Both the position numbers and the translations under genes were made by a program. A DNA stretch of 64,000 bases from Enterococcus hulanensis (GTDB lineage: Bacteria; Bacillota; Bacilli; Lactobacillales; Enterococcaceae), in NCBI RefSeq assembly GCF_005405485.1, contig NZ_BJED01000005.1, positions 1-64,000 of the forward strand. Reading direction: 5' to 3'. The notes beneath the pieces are model-generated. The model had not been told where the DNA came from, did no database searches, and was given only the letters and a program-made list of their open reading frames with translations. Positions 32,820 to 43,261 of this stretch are shown piece after piece; within the stretch, counting starts at the first letter, position 1, and each line of letters begins with the position of its first letter.

Positions 32820-32848
32820 TTGATTTTTGTAGGACGATTATGTATAAT
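32820..32848 (+). promoter_or_regulatory. promoter of rpsF-ssb-rpsR
   Basis: -35 TTGATT (32820-32825), 17-nt spacer, -10 TATAAT (32843-32848). The leader of about 85 nt contains a hairpin (GCTCTTAA-N4-TTAAGAGC, 32893-32912). It could be the S6:S18 feedback site, but I could not verify the consensus. Confidence 0.7.
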
Positions 32849-32939
32849 GAATATTTGTGAGTAGTCTATATTTTTTTAGATCGCTCTCCTTGCTCTTAAA
32901 AAATTAAGAGCCTTATAGTCCATAGGGAGGTGAAAATCA

Positions 32940-33242
32940 ATGAGTCAAAACACGAAGTATGAAATCACATACATCATTCGTCCGAACATTGATGAAGAAG
33001 CAAAAACTGCTTTAGTAGAACGTTTCGATACAATCTTGAAAGATAATGGAGCAGAAATTATCGATACAAAAGATTGGGAAAAACGCCGTTTCGCTTACGA
33101 AATGAACGGATTCCGTGAAGGCATCTACCATATCGTCAATGCAACTGCGCCAACAACAGCTAGCGCAGTTAACGAATTCGATCGTCTTGCAAAAATCAAC
33201 GACGATATTATTCGTCACATGATTGTTAAGATTGAAGAATAA
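32940..33242 (+). CDS. rpsF: 30S ribosomal protein S6
   Basis: Ribosomal protein of 100 aa with the S6 sequence [16 protein letters not shown] and the conserved [17 protein letters not shown] core. It binds S18 in the 30S platform, and S18 is encoded two genes downstream. GGGAGGTG precedes the ATG. A perfect parS site begins 2 nt after the stop codon. Confidence 0.97.
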   Translation: MSQNTKYEITYIIRPNIDEEAKTALVERFDTILKDNGAEIIDTKDWEKRRFAYEMNGFREGIYHIVNATAPTTASAVNEFDRLAKINDDIIRHMIVKIEE

Positions 33243-33243
33243 T

Positions 33244-33259
33244 TGTTTCACGTGAAACA
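33244..33259. promoter_or_regulatory. parS site 1
   Basis: Exact 16-bp ParB site TGTTTCACGTGAAACA between rpsF and ssb. Flanking AAT/ATT extend the symmetry to 22 bp. ParB loads here as a CTP clamp. Confidence 0.95.
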
Positions 33260-33286
33260 ATTGACGAGAAGGGAGCTGGCTTTACT

Positions 33287-33796
33287 TTGATTAATAATGT
33301 TGTACTAGTTGGTCGTTTAACAAAAGATCCTGATTTACGTTACACCGCAAATGGTACTGGGGTTGCAACGTTTACCTTGGCTGTGAATCGTAATTTTACG
33401 AATCAAAGCGGAAATCGCGAAGCAGACTTTATCAACTGTGTGATTTGGCGGAAATCAGCTGAGTCTTTAGCTAATTATGCACGTAAGGGAACTCTTTTAG
33501 GTGTGACTGGCCGTATCCAAACAAGAAATTATGAAAATCAGCAAGGACAACGTGTCTATGTGACAGAAGTTGTTGCTGAAAACTTCCAATTATTGGAATC
33601 TCGCACTGCAAGTGAGCAACGTCAACAGAACCCAGGTTCTACTGATAGCTTCCAAGGTAGCGGGGCAAATAATTTTAACAACAGTAATAATCAGTCCTCT
33701 CAGTCAGCAAAGAACACTATGCCTGACTTCGATCGAGATTCAGATCCATTTAGTGGGTCCTCAATCGACATTTCAGATGATGATTTACCATTCTAA
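33287..33796 (+). CDS. ssb: single-stranded DNA-binding protein
   Basis: Tetrameric ssDNA-binding protein of 169 aa. The OB fold spans about 1-105 ([19 protein letters not shown]). A low-complexity Gln/Asn/Ser linker follows, and the acidic tip DISDDDLPF recruits repair and replication partners. The start is TTG with AGGGAG upstream. It sits between rpsF and rpsR as in most Firmicutes. Confidence 0.97.
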   Translation: MINNVVLVGRLTKDPDLRYTANGTGVATFTLAVNRNFTNQSGNREADFINCVIWRKSAESLANYARKGTLLGVTGRIQTRNYENQQGQRVYVTEVVAENFQLLESRTASEQRQQNPGSTDSFQGSGANNFNNSNNQSSQSAKNTMPDFDRDSDPFSGSSIDISDDDLPF

Positions 33797-33819
33797 CAAT
33801 TGAATAGGAGGGAAACGGA

Positions 33820-34053
33820 ATGGCACAACAAAGAAGAGGTCGCAAACGTCGTAAAGTAGACTATATTGCTGCTAATCATATCGAATACATCGATTATAAA
33901 GATATCGAATTATTGAAACGTTTCATCAGCGAACGTGGTAAAATTTTACCTCGTCGTGTAACTGGAACAAGCGCTAAAAACCAACGTAAATTAACGATCG
34001 CTATCAAACGCGCACGTATTATGGGCTTATTAGCATTCGTTTCTGAAGAATAG
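33820..34053 (+). CDS. rpsR: 30S ribosomal protein S18
   Basis: Basic ribosomal protein of 77 aa, starting [15 protein letters not shown] and containing [18 protein letters not shown], typical of S18. No zinc-binding cysteines are present. A terminator follows 14 nt after the stop. Confidence 0.97.
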   Translation: MAQQRRGRKRRKVDYIAANHIEYIDYKDIELLKRFISERGKILPRRVTGTSAKNQRKLTIAIKRARIMGLLAFVSEE

Positions 34054-34067
34054 AATGTAATTTTAAA

Positions 34068-34097
34068 AGAGACTTCATTTTTGAAGTCTCTTTTTTT
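34068..34097 (+). terminator. terminator after rpsR
   Basis: Stem AGAGACTTCA-TTTT-TGAAGTCTCT followed by a T run that leads straight into parS site 2. Confidence 0.88.
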
Positions 34098-34112
34098 GTT
34101 TCACGTGAAACA
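34097..34112. promoter_or_regulatory. parS site 2
   Basis: A second exact TGTTTCACGTGAAACA, 853 bp from site 1, between the rpsR terminator and gdpP. Confidence 0.95.
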
Positions 34113-34239
34113 TTCAAGAAAGTCGCTTGTAAAGACAGTGTGTGATAAAATTACACTGTTAGTCTATCTGATCTGTATGCTGAAATTAAAGTATATTTAC
34201 TATAGAAAGGATAAGTAAAAAAGAATTAGGAGGTTATAA

Positions 34240-36204
34240 ATGAAAAAGAATCTTCGGATTAAAGGGTCTTTTTTCTTTTTCTGTTTACTACTGATTCAAT
34301 TAGCCGCAATATTCTTGTTGCCTTTCACCGCCGTAACAGCAGGAATTGTTATCTTAATCGACCTTTCATTATGGATGTATATGATTGTTTTGCGTAATCG
34401 TATTGAGATTAGTAATCAGCAAAAAATTCAATATGCTTCTCATCGTGCTCAAGAAGCCTTAGATTATGTATCCGTTGAAATGCCGGTGGGTATTATCACT
34501 TGGGATGATAAAAATACATTTACTTGGACTAATCCAGCAATAACAGAGAGCGTTCAACAATTGACGAAAGATGATCAACAAGACATGATCAATGAATTGC
34601 TGCAGCGAGCCGAAAAAGGTAAAAACATTTATAAAATAAACAACATTCTTTATCACTTTGATTTAAATCTTGAAAAACGGGTTGTTTATCTGATTGACGT
34701 TACTAAAGAATACACACTGGAAAATAAGGAAAAGCAGCAACAAGCAGTTGTCGGGATACTCTCCGTTGATAATTACGATGACGTAATTGATCGTCGAGAC
34801 GATAAAGAAGTATCCAATCTAAATTCTTTTATTACTACGATCATCTCTGACTGGATGGATTCGTATCGGATATTTTATAAACGTGTGAATGCAGAGCGAT
34901 TCTTTCTATTTGGCCGCTATGATGATTTGGAAAAAATGATTGAAAATAATTTTGATTTACTAGAACATATTCGAGTATCAGCTGAGAAGCAAGATATGCT
35001 AATCACTATAAGTATGGGAATTAGTTATGGTAGTGAATCCTTAGAAGTGATCGGAGATGAGGCGCAAAATAACTTAGATATTGCGCTGGTTCGCGGTGGA
35101 GATCAAGTCGTTGTAAAGAATGCAGCAGAGGGAAAGAAGCCGGTCTTCTATGGTGGTAATTCTGCGAGCGCTGCAAAGCGGACGAGAGTACGCTCGCGAG
35201 CGATGTCAACAGCTTTGAAAAATGTCTTTAATCAAACTGGTAATGTGTTTGTGATGGGGCATCGTTTTCCTGATATGGATGCGATTGGTTCGGCCTTTGG
35301 TGTTGCCTGTTTAGCCCGATACCATGATAAAAAAGTTCGAATTGTCATCAATGAAGAAGAGACTATTCCCGATGTGGAACGTTGTTTGGAAGAGATTCAT
35401 CAAAATGGTGAGCTGGAAAATCTTTTGATTTCTCCTGAAGCGGCTAAGAAACAACGTAAAGCGGGAGATTTGTTAGTTATGGTTGATTACCATCGACCAT
35501 CGTTATCGATTGACCAGGAATTATATGAGCAATTTGAAAATATTGTAATTATTGATCATCATCGAAGAGGGGATGAATTTCCGGATAATTCATTATTGAC
35601 CTATATCGAGTCTTCCGCATCTTCAGCTTCGGAATTAGTAACTGAACTGATTCAATTTGAAAGCAACGAGCAACAAAAAATGAGTAAGATGGAAGCAACG
35701 CTGCTGTTAGCAGGAATTACTGTCGACACCAAGAATTTTGCAGTTCGGACGACTGCTCGAACATTCGATGTAGCTAGTTATTTAAAGACTTGTGGAGCAG
35801 ATGCATCTTTAGTACAATACTTATTGAGTACCGATATTCAGTCTTATTTGGAAATCAGTAAATTAGTAGGCGAGAGTGATTATGTCAGAGACGATATCGT
35901 TATGGCTACTGGGACTGAGGATCAAAAGTATGACAGTGTAACAGCGGCTAAGACGGCCGATACATTGTTATCAATGGTGGATATCAATGCTGCTTTTGTA
36001 ATCATAAAGCGAACTGATGGAGTAATAGCTATTAGTGCACGCAGTTCTGGGACTATTAATGTCCAACGGGTGATGGAAGTATTAGGCGGTGGCGGTCACT
36101 TTACGAATGCTGCGACCCAATTGGAGAATAGTACGATTGCTGAAGCAAAGCAACGGTTATTAGAGGCCATTAATAAACAGTTAACGGAGGGGACAGAAGA
36201 ATGA
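34240..36204 (+). CDS. gdpP: cyclic-di-AMP phosphodiesterase GdpP
   Basis: Membrane enzyme of 654 aa that hydrolyses c-di-AMP to pApA and so affects potassium homeostasis, cell-wall stress and beta-lactam tolerance. Two N-terminal membrane helices (about 10-53) are followed by a PAS domain, a degenerate GGDEF domain (about 170-300), and the DHH/DHHA1 phosphodiesterase. The metal-binding motifs are present: [24 protein letters not shown], and the DHHA1 [10 protein letters not shown]. It overlaps rplI by 4 nt. Confidence 0.96.
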   Translation: MKKNLRIKGSFFFFCLLLIQLAAIFLLPFTAVTAGIVILIDLSLWMYMIVLRNRIEISNQQKIQYASHRAQEALDYVSVEMPVGIITWDDKNTFTWTNPAITESVQQLTKDDQQDMINELLQRAEKGKNIYKINNILYHFDLNLEKRVVYLIDVTKEYTLENKEKQQQAVVGILSVDNYDDVIDRRDDKEVSNLNSFITTIISDWMDSYRIFYKRVNAERFFLFGRYDDLEKMIENNFDLLEHIRVSAEKQDMLITISMGISYGSESLEVIGDEAQNNLDIALVRGGDQVVVKNAAEGKKPVFYGGNSASAAKRTRVRSRAMSTALKNVFNQTGNVFVMGHRFPDMDAIGSAFGVACLARYHDKKVRIVINEEETIPDVERCLEEIHQNGELENLLISPEAAKKQRKAGDLLVMVDYHRPSLSIDQELYEQFENIVIIDHHRRGDEFPDNSLLTYIESSASSASELVTELIQFESNEQQKMSKMEATLLLAGITVDTKNFAVRTTARTFDVASYLKTCGADASLVQYLLSTDIQSYLEISKLVGESDYVRDDIVMATGTEDQKYDSVTAAKTADTLLSMVDINAAFVIIKRTDGVIAISARSSGTINVQRVMEVLGGGGHFTNAATQLENSTIAEAKQRLLEAINKQLTEGTEE

Positions 36205-36653
36205 AAGTAATTTTTTTACAAGATGTTAAAGGTAAAGGAAAAAAGGGCGATATCAAAGAAGTCCCAACAGGTTATGCACAAAATTATTTATTAAAGAACC
36301 ATTTGGCGAAGGAAGCGACGAAAAGCAGTATCTCGGAATTGAGCGGACAAAAGAAAGCTCAAGATAAAAAGGCTGCTGAAGTTTTAGCGGAAGCCAAAAA
36401 ATTAGCAGATTTCTTAGCAAAAGAAGAAACAGTTGTAGAAATCAAAGCCAAAGGCGGCGAAGATGGACGGTTGTTTGGTTCAATCCCATCTAAGCAAATT
36501 GCTGAAGGTTTGAAAAAACAGTATGATCTAAAAATCGATAAACGCAAAATTGAATTAGAAAATCCAATTCGCACACTTGGTTATACCAAGGTTCCCGTAA
36601 AACTTCATACAGAAGTTGAAGGAATCATTAAAGTGCACGTGGTGGAAGAATAA
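36201..36653 (+). CDS. rplI: 50S ribosomal protein L9
   Basis: Ribosomal protein of 150 aa. The N-terminal domain [20 protein letters not shown] binds 23S rRNA, a long connecting helix rich in Ala and Lys follows, and the C-terminal domain begins near [11 protein letters not shown]. It shares ATGA with the gdpP stop codon, so it is translated by coupling. Confidence 0.97.
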   Translation: MKVIFLQDVKGKGKKGDIKEVPTGYAQNYLLKNHLAKEATKSSISELSGQKKAQDKKAAEVLAEAKKLADFLAKEETVVEIKAKGGEDGRLFGSIPSKQIAEGLKKQYDLKIDKRKIELENPIRTLGYTKVPVKLHTEVEGIIKVHVVEE

Positions 36654-36677
36654 TTTATTTAAGCGAATAATTACAAG

Positions 36678-36722
36678 AGAGTATGAGAGTTCTTGAAATT
36701 AAGAGAATTCCTCATACTCTTT
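36678..36722 (+). terminator. terminator after rplI
   Basis: Outer stem AGAGTATGAG / CTCATACTCT encloses an inner GTTCTT/AAGAGAATTC pairing and is followed by a short T run. The dnaB promoter begins immediately after it. Confidence 0.7.
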
Positions 36723-36723
36723 G

Positions 36724-36752
36724 TTGTATTTAACAGGCAGATTTTGTAAAAT
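36724..36752 (+). promoter_or_regulatory. dnaB promoter
   Basis: -35 TTGTAT (36724-36729), 17-nt spacer, -10 TAAAAT (36747-36752), 28 nt upstream of the start codon. Confidence 0.55.
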
Positions 36753-36780
36753 AGATGGACGAAGAGGAGCGTAAAAAGAC

Positions 36781-38142
36781 ATGAGCGAAATGTTACAAGA
36801 TCGTGTGCCACCCCAAAGTATTGAAGCCGAACAAGCGACCTTAGGCTCTATTTTTTTGGAGACTGATGCTTTGATTACGGCCATGGAGTACATAGTTCCA
36901 GAAGACTTTTATCGTCGTGGTCATCAACTGATTTTCCGTGGAATGATCCAATTAAATGATCGTAATGAAGCGATCGACGTAGTGACGGTTAAAGAGTTGC
37001 TGGAACAGCAAAATCAGCTGGAAGATGCTGGTGGTTTAAGCTATTTATCTGAGCTTGCTTTGAGCGTTCCGACAGCAGCTAATGTAGGTTATTATGCCAA
37101 AATCGTAGAAGAGAAATCGTTATTGCGAAATTTGATCCAAACGGCTACGAATATCGTAACCCAAGGTTTTGAGCAAGGAGACGACGTACAGACGATTTTA
37201 GATGCTGCCGAGCGGAATATCATGGAAGTATCAGAACGTCGCAATAAGAGCGGTTTTTTGACCATTAGTGAGGTATTAAATACCGCAATAGAAAATATTG
37301 ACCAACTAGCAAGAAATGATGAAGAGATCACGGGCTTGCCGACAGGCTATGCGGCATTAGATAAAATGACTGCTGGGTTACAATCGGAGGAATTAATCAT
37401 TTTAGCGGCTCGTCCGGCGGTAGGGAAAACAGCCTTTGCTTTGAATATTGCCCAAAACGTTGGAACGAAGACAGATAAAGCTGTCGCTATTTTCAGTTTG
37501 GAAATGGGTGCCGAATCATTGGTTAATCGGATGCTGTGTGCAGAAGGATCAATTGAAGCGAGTCATCTGCGAACAGGTCAGCTGTCTGAAGAAGAATGGC
37601 AAAACTTGATCGTAGCAATGGGGAGCTTATCGCGAGCAAATATTTATATTGACGACACGCCAGGGATCAAGGTGTCTGAGATTCGGGCAAAATGTCACAA
37701 GCTGGCAAAAGAAAAAGGCAATCTTGGGCTGATCCTGATCGACTATTTGCAATTGATTGAAGGAACCGGTCGAGAAAACCGCCAACAAGAAGTATCTGAA
37801 ATTTCACGTCAATTGAAGAAATTAGCGAAGGAATTAAAAGTACCAATTATTGCATTGTCACAGCTTTCTCGTGGGGTTGAACAACGCCAGGACAAGCGTC
37901 CAGTTTTAAGTGATATTCGTGAATCGGGTTCCATCGAGCAAGATGCCGACATCGTAGCCTTTTTATATCGTGATGATTATTATGACCGTGAAGGCGAAGA
38001 AGAGGAAGAATCGATCGCAAACCGAAACATCATTGAAGTCATTATTGAGAAGAACCGGAGCGGGGCACGAGGCACGGTGGAGCTGCTCTTTATTAAGGAA
38101 TACAATAAATTCTCTTCTTTATCACCCAGAGAGGATTTTTAG
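36781..38142 (+). CDS. dnaB: replicative DNA helicase DnaB (DnaC in Bacillus naming)
   Basis: Hexameric fork helicase of 453 aa. An N-terminal domain (about 1-110, PPQSIEAEQATLGSIF) binds primase, and the RecA-like domain has Walker A ARPAVGKTAFALNIA and Walker B LILIDYLQLI, plus SQLSRGVEQR. No intein is present. The order rplI-dnaB-purA is the usual Firmicute one. A terminator follows immediately. Confidence 0.97.
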   Translation: MSEMLQDRVPPQSIEAEQATLGSIFLETDALITAMEYIVPEDFYRRGHQLIFRGMIQLNDRNEAIDVVTVKELLEQQNQLEDAGGLSYLSELALSVPTAANVGYYAKIVEEKSLLRNLIQTATNIVTQGFEQGDDVQTILDAAERNIMEVSERRNKSGFLTISEVLNTAIENIDQLARNDEEITGLPTGYAALDKMTAGLQSEELIILAARPAVGKTAFALNIAQNVGTKTDKAVAIFSLEMGAESLVNRMLCAEGSIEASHLRTGQLSEEEWQNLIVAMGSLSRANIYIDDTPGIKVSEIRAKCHKLAKEKGNLGLILIDYLQLIEGTGRENRQQEVSEISRQLKKLAKELKVPIIALSQLSRGVEQRQDKRPVLSDIRESGSIEQDADIVAFLYRDDYYDREGEEEEESIANRNIIEVIIEKNRSGARGTVELLFIKEYNKFSSLSPREDF

Positions 38143-38168
38143 CGCAAGTCTTGAACTTGCGTCTTTTT
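38143..38168 (+). terminator. terminator after dnaB
   Basis: Stem CGCAAGT-CTTGA-ACTTGCG followed by TCTTTTTTT. It begins at the stop codon of dnaB. Confidence 0.85.
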
Positions 38169-38252
38169 TTGCAATTTTTTATCATTATAAAAAATAATGT
38201 TCGTGATTTACCCCGTTTTTATAATCTTTATATTTTAATATTCGAATTTTCA

Positions 38253-38281
38253 TTGAAGTATAGCGTTATTCTTGATACAAT
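38253..38281 (+). promoter_or_regulatory. purA promoter
   Basis: -35 TTGAAG (38253-38258), 17-nt spacer, -10 TACAAT (38276-38281), about 36 nt upstream of purA. Confidence 0.6.
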
Positions 38282-38317
38282 GGTTCAGGATTAAATAAAA
38301 ATAAATGAGGTGTTCAG

Positions 38318-39610
38318 ATGTCATCTGTAGTAGTTGTAGGGACGCAGTGGGGCGATGAAGGTAAAGGAAAAATCACGGATTTTTTGAGTGAGAATGCAGA
38401 AGTCATTGCTCGTTACCAAGGTGGAGACAATGCAGGTCATACAATCAAATTTGACAATGAAACATATAAATTGCACTTGATTCCTTCTGGGATTTTCTAC
38501 AAAGAAAAAACCAGTGTCATTGGAAACGGTGTCGTGGTCAATCCGAAATCATTAGTAACGGAATTAGCCTATTTACATGAACGCGGGATCACAACAGAGA
38601 ACTTACGTATTTCTGATCGTGCGCATGTCATCTTGCCTTACCATATCAAATTGGATCAATTGCAAGAAGATGCAAAGGGCGAAAACAAAATCGGGACAAC
38701 CATTAAAGGGATTGGACCAGCTTATATGGATAAAGCAGCTCGTGTCGGTATCCGGGTAGCTGATTTATTAGACAAAGAAATTTTTGAAGAACGCCTGAAG
38801 GTCAATCTAGAAGATAAAAATCGTCAATTCGTCAAAATGTTTGATGATGAAGCGATGGACTTTGATGATATTTTTGAAGAGTATTATGAGTACGGACAAC
38901 AAATCAAACAATACGTGACGGATACTTCTGTTATCTTGAACGATGCGTTAGATCAAGGCAAACGTGTGCTGTTTGAAGGTGCTCAAGGGGTTATGCTGGA
39001 TATCGACCAAGGAACGTATCCATTTGTTACCTCGTCTAACCCAGTTGCCGGCGGTGTTACTATCGGTAGTGGTGTAGGACCAGCGAAAATCGATAAAGTC
39101 GTGGGTGTATGTAAAGCTTATACATCACGTGTCGGCGATGGACCTTTCCCAACCGAACTATTTGATGAAGTAGGCGGTCAAATCCGTGAAGTGGGTCGTG
39201 AATATGGAACCACAACGGGACGTCCGCGTCGTGTGGGTTGGTTTGACTCTGTGGTAATGCGTCATTCAAAACGAGTATCGGGGATTACCAATCTTTCTCT
39301 AAATTCGATTGATGTTTTGAGCGGGTTAGAAACGGTCAAAATCTGTACTGCTTATGAATTAGATGGAGAATTGATCTATCATTACCCAGCAAGCTTGAAA
39401 GAATTGAATCGCTGCAAGCCTGTTTATGAAGAATTGCCTGGCTGGAGCGAAGATATTACGGGATGTCGTGATTTAGCAGATCTACCGGAAAATGCGCGGA
39501 ATTATGTCCGTCGTGTTTCTGAGCTTGTAGGGGTGCGCATCTCAACCTTCTCCGTTGGACCAGATCGAACGCAAACTAACATTTTGGAAAGTGTTTGGGC
39601 GCAAATCTAA
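38318..39610 (+). CDS. purA: adenylosuccinate synthase
   Basis: GTP-dependent synthase of 430 aa that converts IMP and aspartate to adenylosuccinate, the first step to AMP. The P-loop-like start is [18 protein letters not shown]. The conserved catalytic His region is [11 protein letters not shown], and [16 protein letters not shown] and GPDRTQTN are typical. Length is standard. AGGTG precedes the ATG. The degV gene follows 74 nt later with no clear terminator between them. Confidence 0.97.
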   Translation: MSSVVVVGTQWGDEGKGKITDFLSENAEVIARYQGGDNAGHTIKFDNETYKLHLIPSGIFYKEKTSVIGNGVVVNPKSLVTELAYLHERGITTENLRISDRAHVILPYHIKLDQLQEDAKGENKIGTTIKGIGPAYMDKAARVGIRVADLLDKEIFEERLKVNLEDKNRQFVKMFDDEAMDFDDIFEEYYEYGQQIKQYVTDTSVILNDALDQGKRVLFEGAQGVMLDIDQGTYPFVTSSNPVAGGVTIGSGVGPAKIDKVVGVCKAYTSRVGDGPFPTELFDEVGGQIREVGREYGTTTGRPRRVGWFDSVVMRHSKRVSGITNLSLNSIDVLSGLETVKICTAYELDGELIYHYPASLKELNRCKPVYEELPGWSEDITGCRDLADLPENARNYVRRVSELVGVRISTFSVGPDRTQTNILESVWAQI

Positions 39611-39684
39611 CATATTATGGGACAAGCAACCAATTATCTAGTAAAATAGATTTACTATTAAGCGGGTATTTGGAGGATTTTAAA

Positions 39685-40551
39685 ATGTATCAGATTCTGA
39701 CAGATTCATGTTGCGATGTGCCTTATGAATTATTAGCTGAAAACAACGTTGATTTTATTTCGATGTACGTAACAGTAGATGGAACGGAATTCGCCGATGA
39801 CTTGGGGCGCAGCTTTAAGATCGATGATTTTTATAAACAAATTAAAGAGGGCGCGATGCCAACAACATCACAGGTCAATGTTGGCCGATATGTGGAATTT
39901 TTCCGCAGCTATACCGAAAAGAATATTCCGATTTTGTATATTTGCTTCTCTTCTGGAATGAGCGGTTCTTATCAAAGTGCCCTGCAAGCAGTTGAGCTTT
40001 TGAAAGAGGACTTACCTGAGGCGGAAGTCTATGTGGTGGACTCTTTGGCTGCCAGCGGCGGTGAAGGGCTGATGGTCTATGAAGCAGCTCAGAAGCAGCA
40101 AGCAGGCATGTCCTTGACCGATCTTTATCAATGGCTAGAAGAAAACAAACTAACGTATCATCACTGGGTAACCGTTGATGATCTGAACCATCTGCAACGA
40201 GGCGGACGTATCTCTAAAACGAGTGCAGCGATTGGCGGCTTGATGAACATCAAACCAATCATTACTGTCGATGTTGAAGGGAAGCTGCAAAATGTTGAAA
40301 AAGTCCGCGGACGCAAAAAAGCGTTGCAGCTCGTCGCTGACAAAATCAGTGAAGCGACAACCGATCCGACAAATCAAACGATTTTTATCACAACGAGTGC
40401 CGATCAAGAAGGTGCTGAAGAAGTGAAGCGCCATTTAGAAGAGAGCATCCAACCAAAAGAGATTCGGATTTTTCCATTGGGAACAACGATCTCGAGCCAT
40501 ACTGGTTTAGGGTGTATCGCAGTCTTTACTCGCGGTGAAAAACGAGATTAA
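39685..40551 (+). CDS. DegV family fatty-acid-binding protein
   Basis: Protein of 288 aa in the DegV/FakB superfamily. It starts MYQILTDSCCDVPYELL and contains TSQVNVGRYVEFF, FSSGMSGSYQSA and VDSLAASGGEG, all motifs that line the fatty-acid pocket. FakB-type members present fatty acids to the kinase FakA for membrane lipid synthesis; no fakA is nearby. The ATG at 39685 follows TGGAGG. The in-frame extension upstream to 39595 overlaps purA and is rejected. Whether it binds saturated or unsaturated acids is not visible. Confidence 0.9.
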   Translation: MYQILTDSCCDVPYELLAENNVDFISMYVTVDGTEFADDLGRSFKIDDFYKQIKEGAMPTTSQVNVGRYVEFFRSYTEKNIPILYICFSSGMSGSYQSALQAVELLKEDLPEAEVYVVDSLAASGGEGLMVYEAAQKQQAGMSLTDLYQWLEENKLTYHHWVTVDDLNHLQRGGRISKTSAAIGGLMNIKPIITVDVEGKLQNVEKVRGRKKALQLVADKISEATTDPTNQTIFITTSADQEGAEEVKRHLEESIQPKEIRIFPLGTTISSHTGLGCIAVFTRGEKRD

Positions 40552-40552
40552 T

Positions 40553-40589
40553 AAAAAACGAGGAAATCAATTTGATTTCCTCGTTTTTT
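40553..40589. terminator. bidirectional terminator degV / mleR
   Basis: Perfect palindrome, AAAAAACGAGGAAATCAA and its complement, between two convergent genes. Confidence 0.92.
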
Positions 40590-41481
40590 ATTGCTCTTTT
40601 TGCTGACTAAAGCCGCGAATCAACTCGATCAATTGACCGCGAAGCGTTGAATCTAGAACTTGTTCACGTTGAACCAGTGAAATCATAAAAGTAGGCTGCG
40701 GCTGATCCGTAATCGGGATCATGACCAAATTATCTTCTGGCGAGATCGCAAGCTCTGTTAAAAAACCGATGCCGATCTGCTCGCGAATCATCCCTTTTAA
40801 AATATTCAAATTACTATTTTGATAAATAATTTGCGGTTCGAAATGGGCTTGCTGCGCCATTTTTTTAAAGGCGGTCGGGTGAACGTAGTGTTCATTCAAT
40901 AAGACGAAGGGTTCGTCTTTTAATTCGGAAAAGGAGATCTCTTTGCGTTTGGCCAACGGATGATTGGGACTAACGACGATCATAAATCTTTTTTCGATCA
41001 AAATTTCACTAGTCAAATCATCATCGCGAATAGGCTGCGTCGAACCAAGCAAGGCAAGATCTATTTTCCCACGGCGCAAAAGTCCGTAAAGGTCCCTTGA
41101 TCCGCCATCTACTAAGTGAATATGGCTCATCAAATCATTTTTAAAAAGATAGGAAGAAAGTTTGGGAAAGTAAAAGTTTCCAATAATAGGCGGCAATCCG
41201 AAGTCTAACGTGTCTTCTTTTAAGCGATCGATCTCAGTGACCGCAATCGTTACCTCTTTCAAAATATTCGAGATGTGGCGGGAAAGAACGATCCCGGCTT
41301 GTGTAATAATCAATTGTTTGTGTGATTGATCGCGATAAACGAGTTCTGCTCCCAGTTCGTCCTCTAGTCGTTTTACTGCGTAGGTGATCGTGGGCTGGCT
41401 GACGTGAAAGGCATTTGCTACCTTGGTAAAACTCTTTTCGCGCACCAAACGTTGGAAGTATTCTAAGTCTTTAAAGTTCAT
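40588..41481 (-). CDS. mleR: LysR family regulator MleR (malolactic)
   Basis: LysR-type regulator of 297 aa with an N-terminal winged helix (MNFKDLEYFQRLVREKSFTK to about 60) and an effector domain. It is divergent from mleS-mleP, the standard placement of the L-malate-responsive activator. The intergenic region has a 15-bp dyad of the T-N11-A type. Effector assignment to malate comes from this context. Confidence 0.88.
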   Translation of the reverse strand: MNFKDLEYFQRLVREKSFTKVANAFHVSQPTITYAVKRLEDELGAELVYRDQSHKQLIITQAGIVLSRHISNILKEVTIAVTEIDRLKEDTLDFGLPPIIGNFYFPKLSSYLFKNDLMSHIHLVDGGSRDLYGLLRRGKIDLALLGSTQPIRDDDLTSEILIEKRFMIVVSPNHPLAKRKEISFSELKDEPFVLLNEHYVHPTAFKKMAQQAHFEPQIIYQNSNLNILKGMIREQIGIGFLTELAISPEDNLVMIPITDQPQPTFMISLVQREQVLDSTLRGQLIELIRGFSQQKEQ

Positions 41482-41513
41482 AATCGTCTCCTCATGTGAA
41501 AACAGATTATCAT

Positions 41514-41528
41514 ATAAATAAAATTTAT
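41514..41528. promoter_or_regulatory. probable MleR operator
   Basis: Dyad ATAAAT-AAA-ATTTAT between mleR and mleS, 15 nt upstream of the mleS -35 hexamer. It fits the LysR T-N11-A pattern. Confidence 0.5.
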
Positions 41529-41542
41529 CCTAAGCTTTTGTT

Positions 41543-41572
41543 TTGACTATAGTTTGCGAAAGCGCGTATTCT
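41543..41572 (+). promoter_or_regulatory. mleS promoter
   Basis: -35 TTGACT (41543-41548), 18-nt spacer, -10 TATTCT (41567-41572). Confidence 0.6.
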
Positions 41573-41603
41573 CCTAGTTGTACTCAATAAGGAGGAGAAC
41601 ATT

Positions 41604-43244
41604 ATGAAAGGAATCGAAATTTTAAATAATCCATTTTTAAATAAAGGAACCGCATTTACAAAAGAAGAACGGAAGCACTATGGTTTGACCGGTATGCTGC
41701 CAGCTAAAGTTCAAACCTTGGAAGAGCAGGCTGAACAAACGTATGGACAATATCAAAGTAAAACCAGCAATTTGGAAAAGCGTTTATTCTTAATGGAAAT
41801 CTTTAACACGAATCGCACCTTGTTTTATAAATTAATGGGTCAGCACGTCGTAGAATTTATGCCGATCGTTTATGATCCAACGGTAGCAGATTCAATTGAA
41901 CAATATAATGAATTATTCGTTGAACCGCAGGATGCCGCATTTATTTCAATCGATGATCCGGAAAGTATCAAGGAAAGCTTGCAGAATGCTGCTGCTGGGC
42001 GTGACATCCGATTGATCGTTGTGACGGATGCAGAAGGTATCTTAGGGATCGGCGACTGGGGTGTCAACGGAGTCGATATCGCGATCGGTAAATTGATGGT
42101 CTACACTGCAGCTGCAGGTATCAACCCAGCTCAAGTTTTGCCAGTGTCGATCGATGCCGGTACAAACAATCAAGAATTATTGAGTGATCCATTATATTTA
42201 GGAAACAAACATGAACGTATCTACGGCGATAAGTATTACGAAGTGATCGATCAATTTGTGGAAGCTGTAGAAGAATTATTCCCTGAAGTATTGCTGCACT
42301 GGGAAGACTTCGGCCGTTCCAACGCAGCGAATATCTTAGAAAAATATCAAGACAAGATCACAACTTTTAATGATGACATCCAAGGAACTGGGATCGTTGT
42401 TTTAGCAGGGGTCTTAGGTGCCTTGAACATCTCACAAGAAGACTTGACGAAACAAACAGTGATGACCTTTGGTGCCGGAACTGCAGGCGTTGGGATCGCC
42501 AACCAATTGTTAGATGAAATGAAACGCCAAGGGCTATCTGAAGAGGAAGCTCGCAAACATTTCTACATGGTAGATAAGCAAGGAGTTTTGTTTGAAGATA
42601 CAGAGGACTTAACTTCTGGTCAAAAAGCTTTCGTCCGTCAACGCAGCGAGTTTTCAAATGCGGATGAATTGACGAACTTAACTGCCGCAGTCAAAGCGAT
42701 CCACCCTACGATTATTATTGGTACTTCGACTCAGCCAGGGGCCTTTACCGAAGAGATCATACGCGAATTAGCTGCTAATACAGAACGTCCAATTATTTTC
42801 CCATTGTCGAATCCAACGAAATTAGCAGAAGCAACCGCAGAAGACCTAATTAAATGGACAGACGGAAAAGCATTGATTGGAACAGGAATTCCTGCTGATG
42901 ACGTAAAATACAACGGTGTCACTTACCAAATCGGCCAAGCCAACAATGCGTTAATGTATCCCGGTTTAGGACTTGGCATCATCGCTTCAACCGCAACCCG
43001 CGTCAATGGTGAAATGCTGTCGCAGGCTAGTCATGCGCTAGGCGGCATCGTTGATACAAGCAAACCAGGTGCCGCAGTCTTGCCGCCAGTATCGAAATTG
43101 ACAGAATTCTCTCAAACGATCGCGGAAGTTGTTGTGAAGAGCGTTGTTGATCAAAAATTAAACAAAGAAGAAATCAAGGACATCAAACAGGCTGTAGAAC
43201 ATATGAAATGGTATCCAGAATATCAACCGCTTGATGCTGATTAA
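41604..43244 (+). CDS. mleS: malolactic enzyme
   Basis: NAD- and Mn-dependent enzyme of 546 aa that decarboxylates L-malate to L-lactate and CO2, consuming a proton and raising pH and proton motive force. It belongs to the malic-enzyme fold: [17 protein letters not shown] and [15 protein letters not shown] mark the NAD domain, and the catalytic region includes [16 protein letters not shown] and [12 protein letters not shown]. The neighbouring LysR gene and malate permease distinguish it from an ordinary malic enzyme by context. AAGGAGGAG precedes the start. Confidence 0.92.
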   Translation: MKGIEILNNPFLNKGTAFTKEERKHYGLTGMLPAKVQTLEEQAEQTYGQYQSKTSNLEKRLFLMEIFNTNRTLFYKLMGQHVVEFMPIVYDPTVADSIEQYNELFVEPQDAAFISIDDPESIKESLQNAAAGRDIRLIVVTDAEGILGIGDWGVNGVDIAIGKLMVYTAAAGINPAQVLPVSIDAGTNNQELLSDPLYLGNKHERIYGDKYYEVIDQFVEAVEELFPEVLLHWEDFGRSNAANILEKYQDKITTFNDDIQGTGIVVLAGVLGALNISQEDLTKQTVMTFGAGTAGVGIANQLLDEMKRQGLSEEEARKHFYMVDKQGVLFEDTEDLTSGQKAFVRQRSEFSNADELTNLTAAVKAIHPTIIIGTSTQPGAFTEEIIRELAANTERPIIFPLSNPTKLAEATAEDLIKWTDGKALIGTGIPADDVKYNGVTYQIGQANNALMYPGLGLGIIASTATRVNGEMLSQASHALGGIVDTSKPGAAVLPPVSKLTEFSQTIAEVVVKSVVDQKLNKEEIKDIKQAVEHMKWYPEYQPLDAD

Positions 43245-43261
43245 AAGGGGAGGAATAAAAG

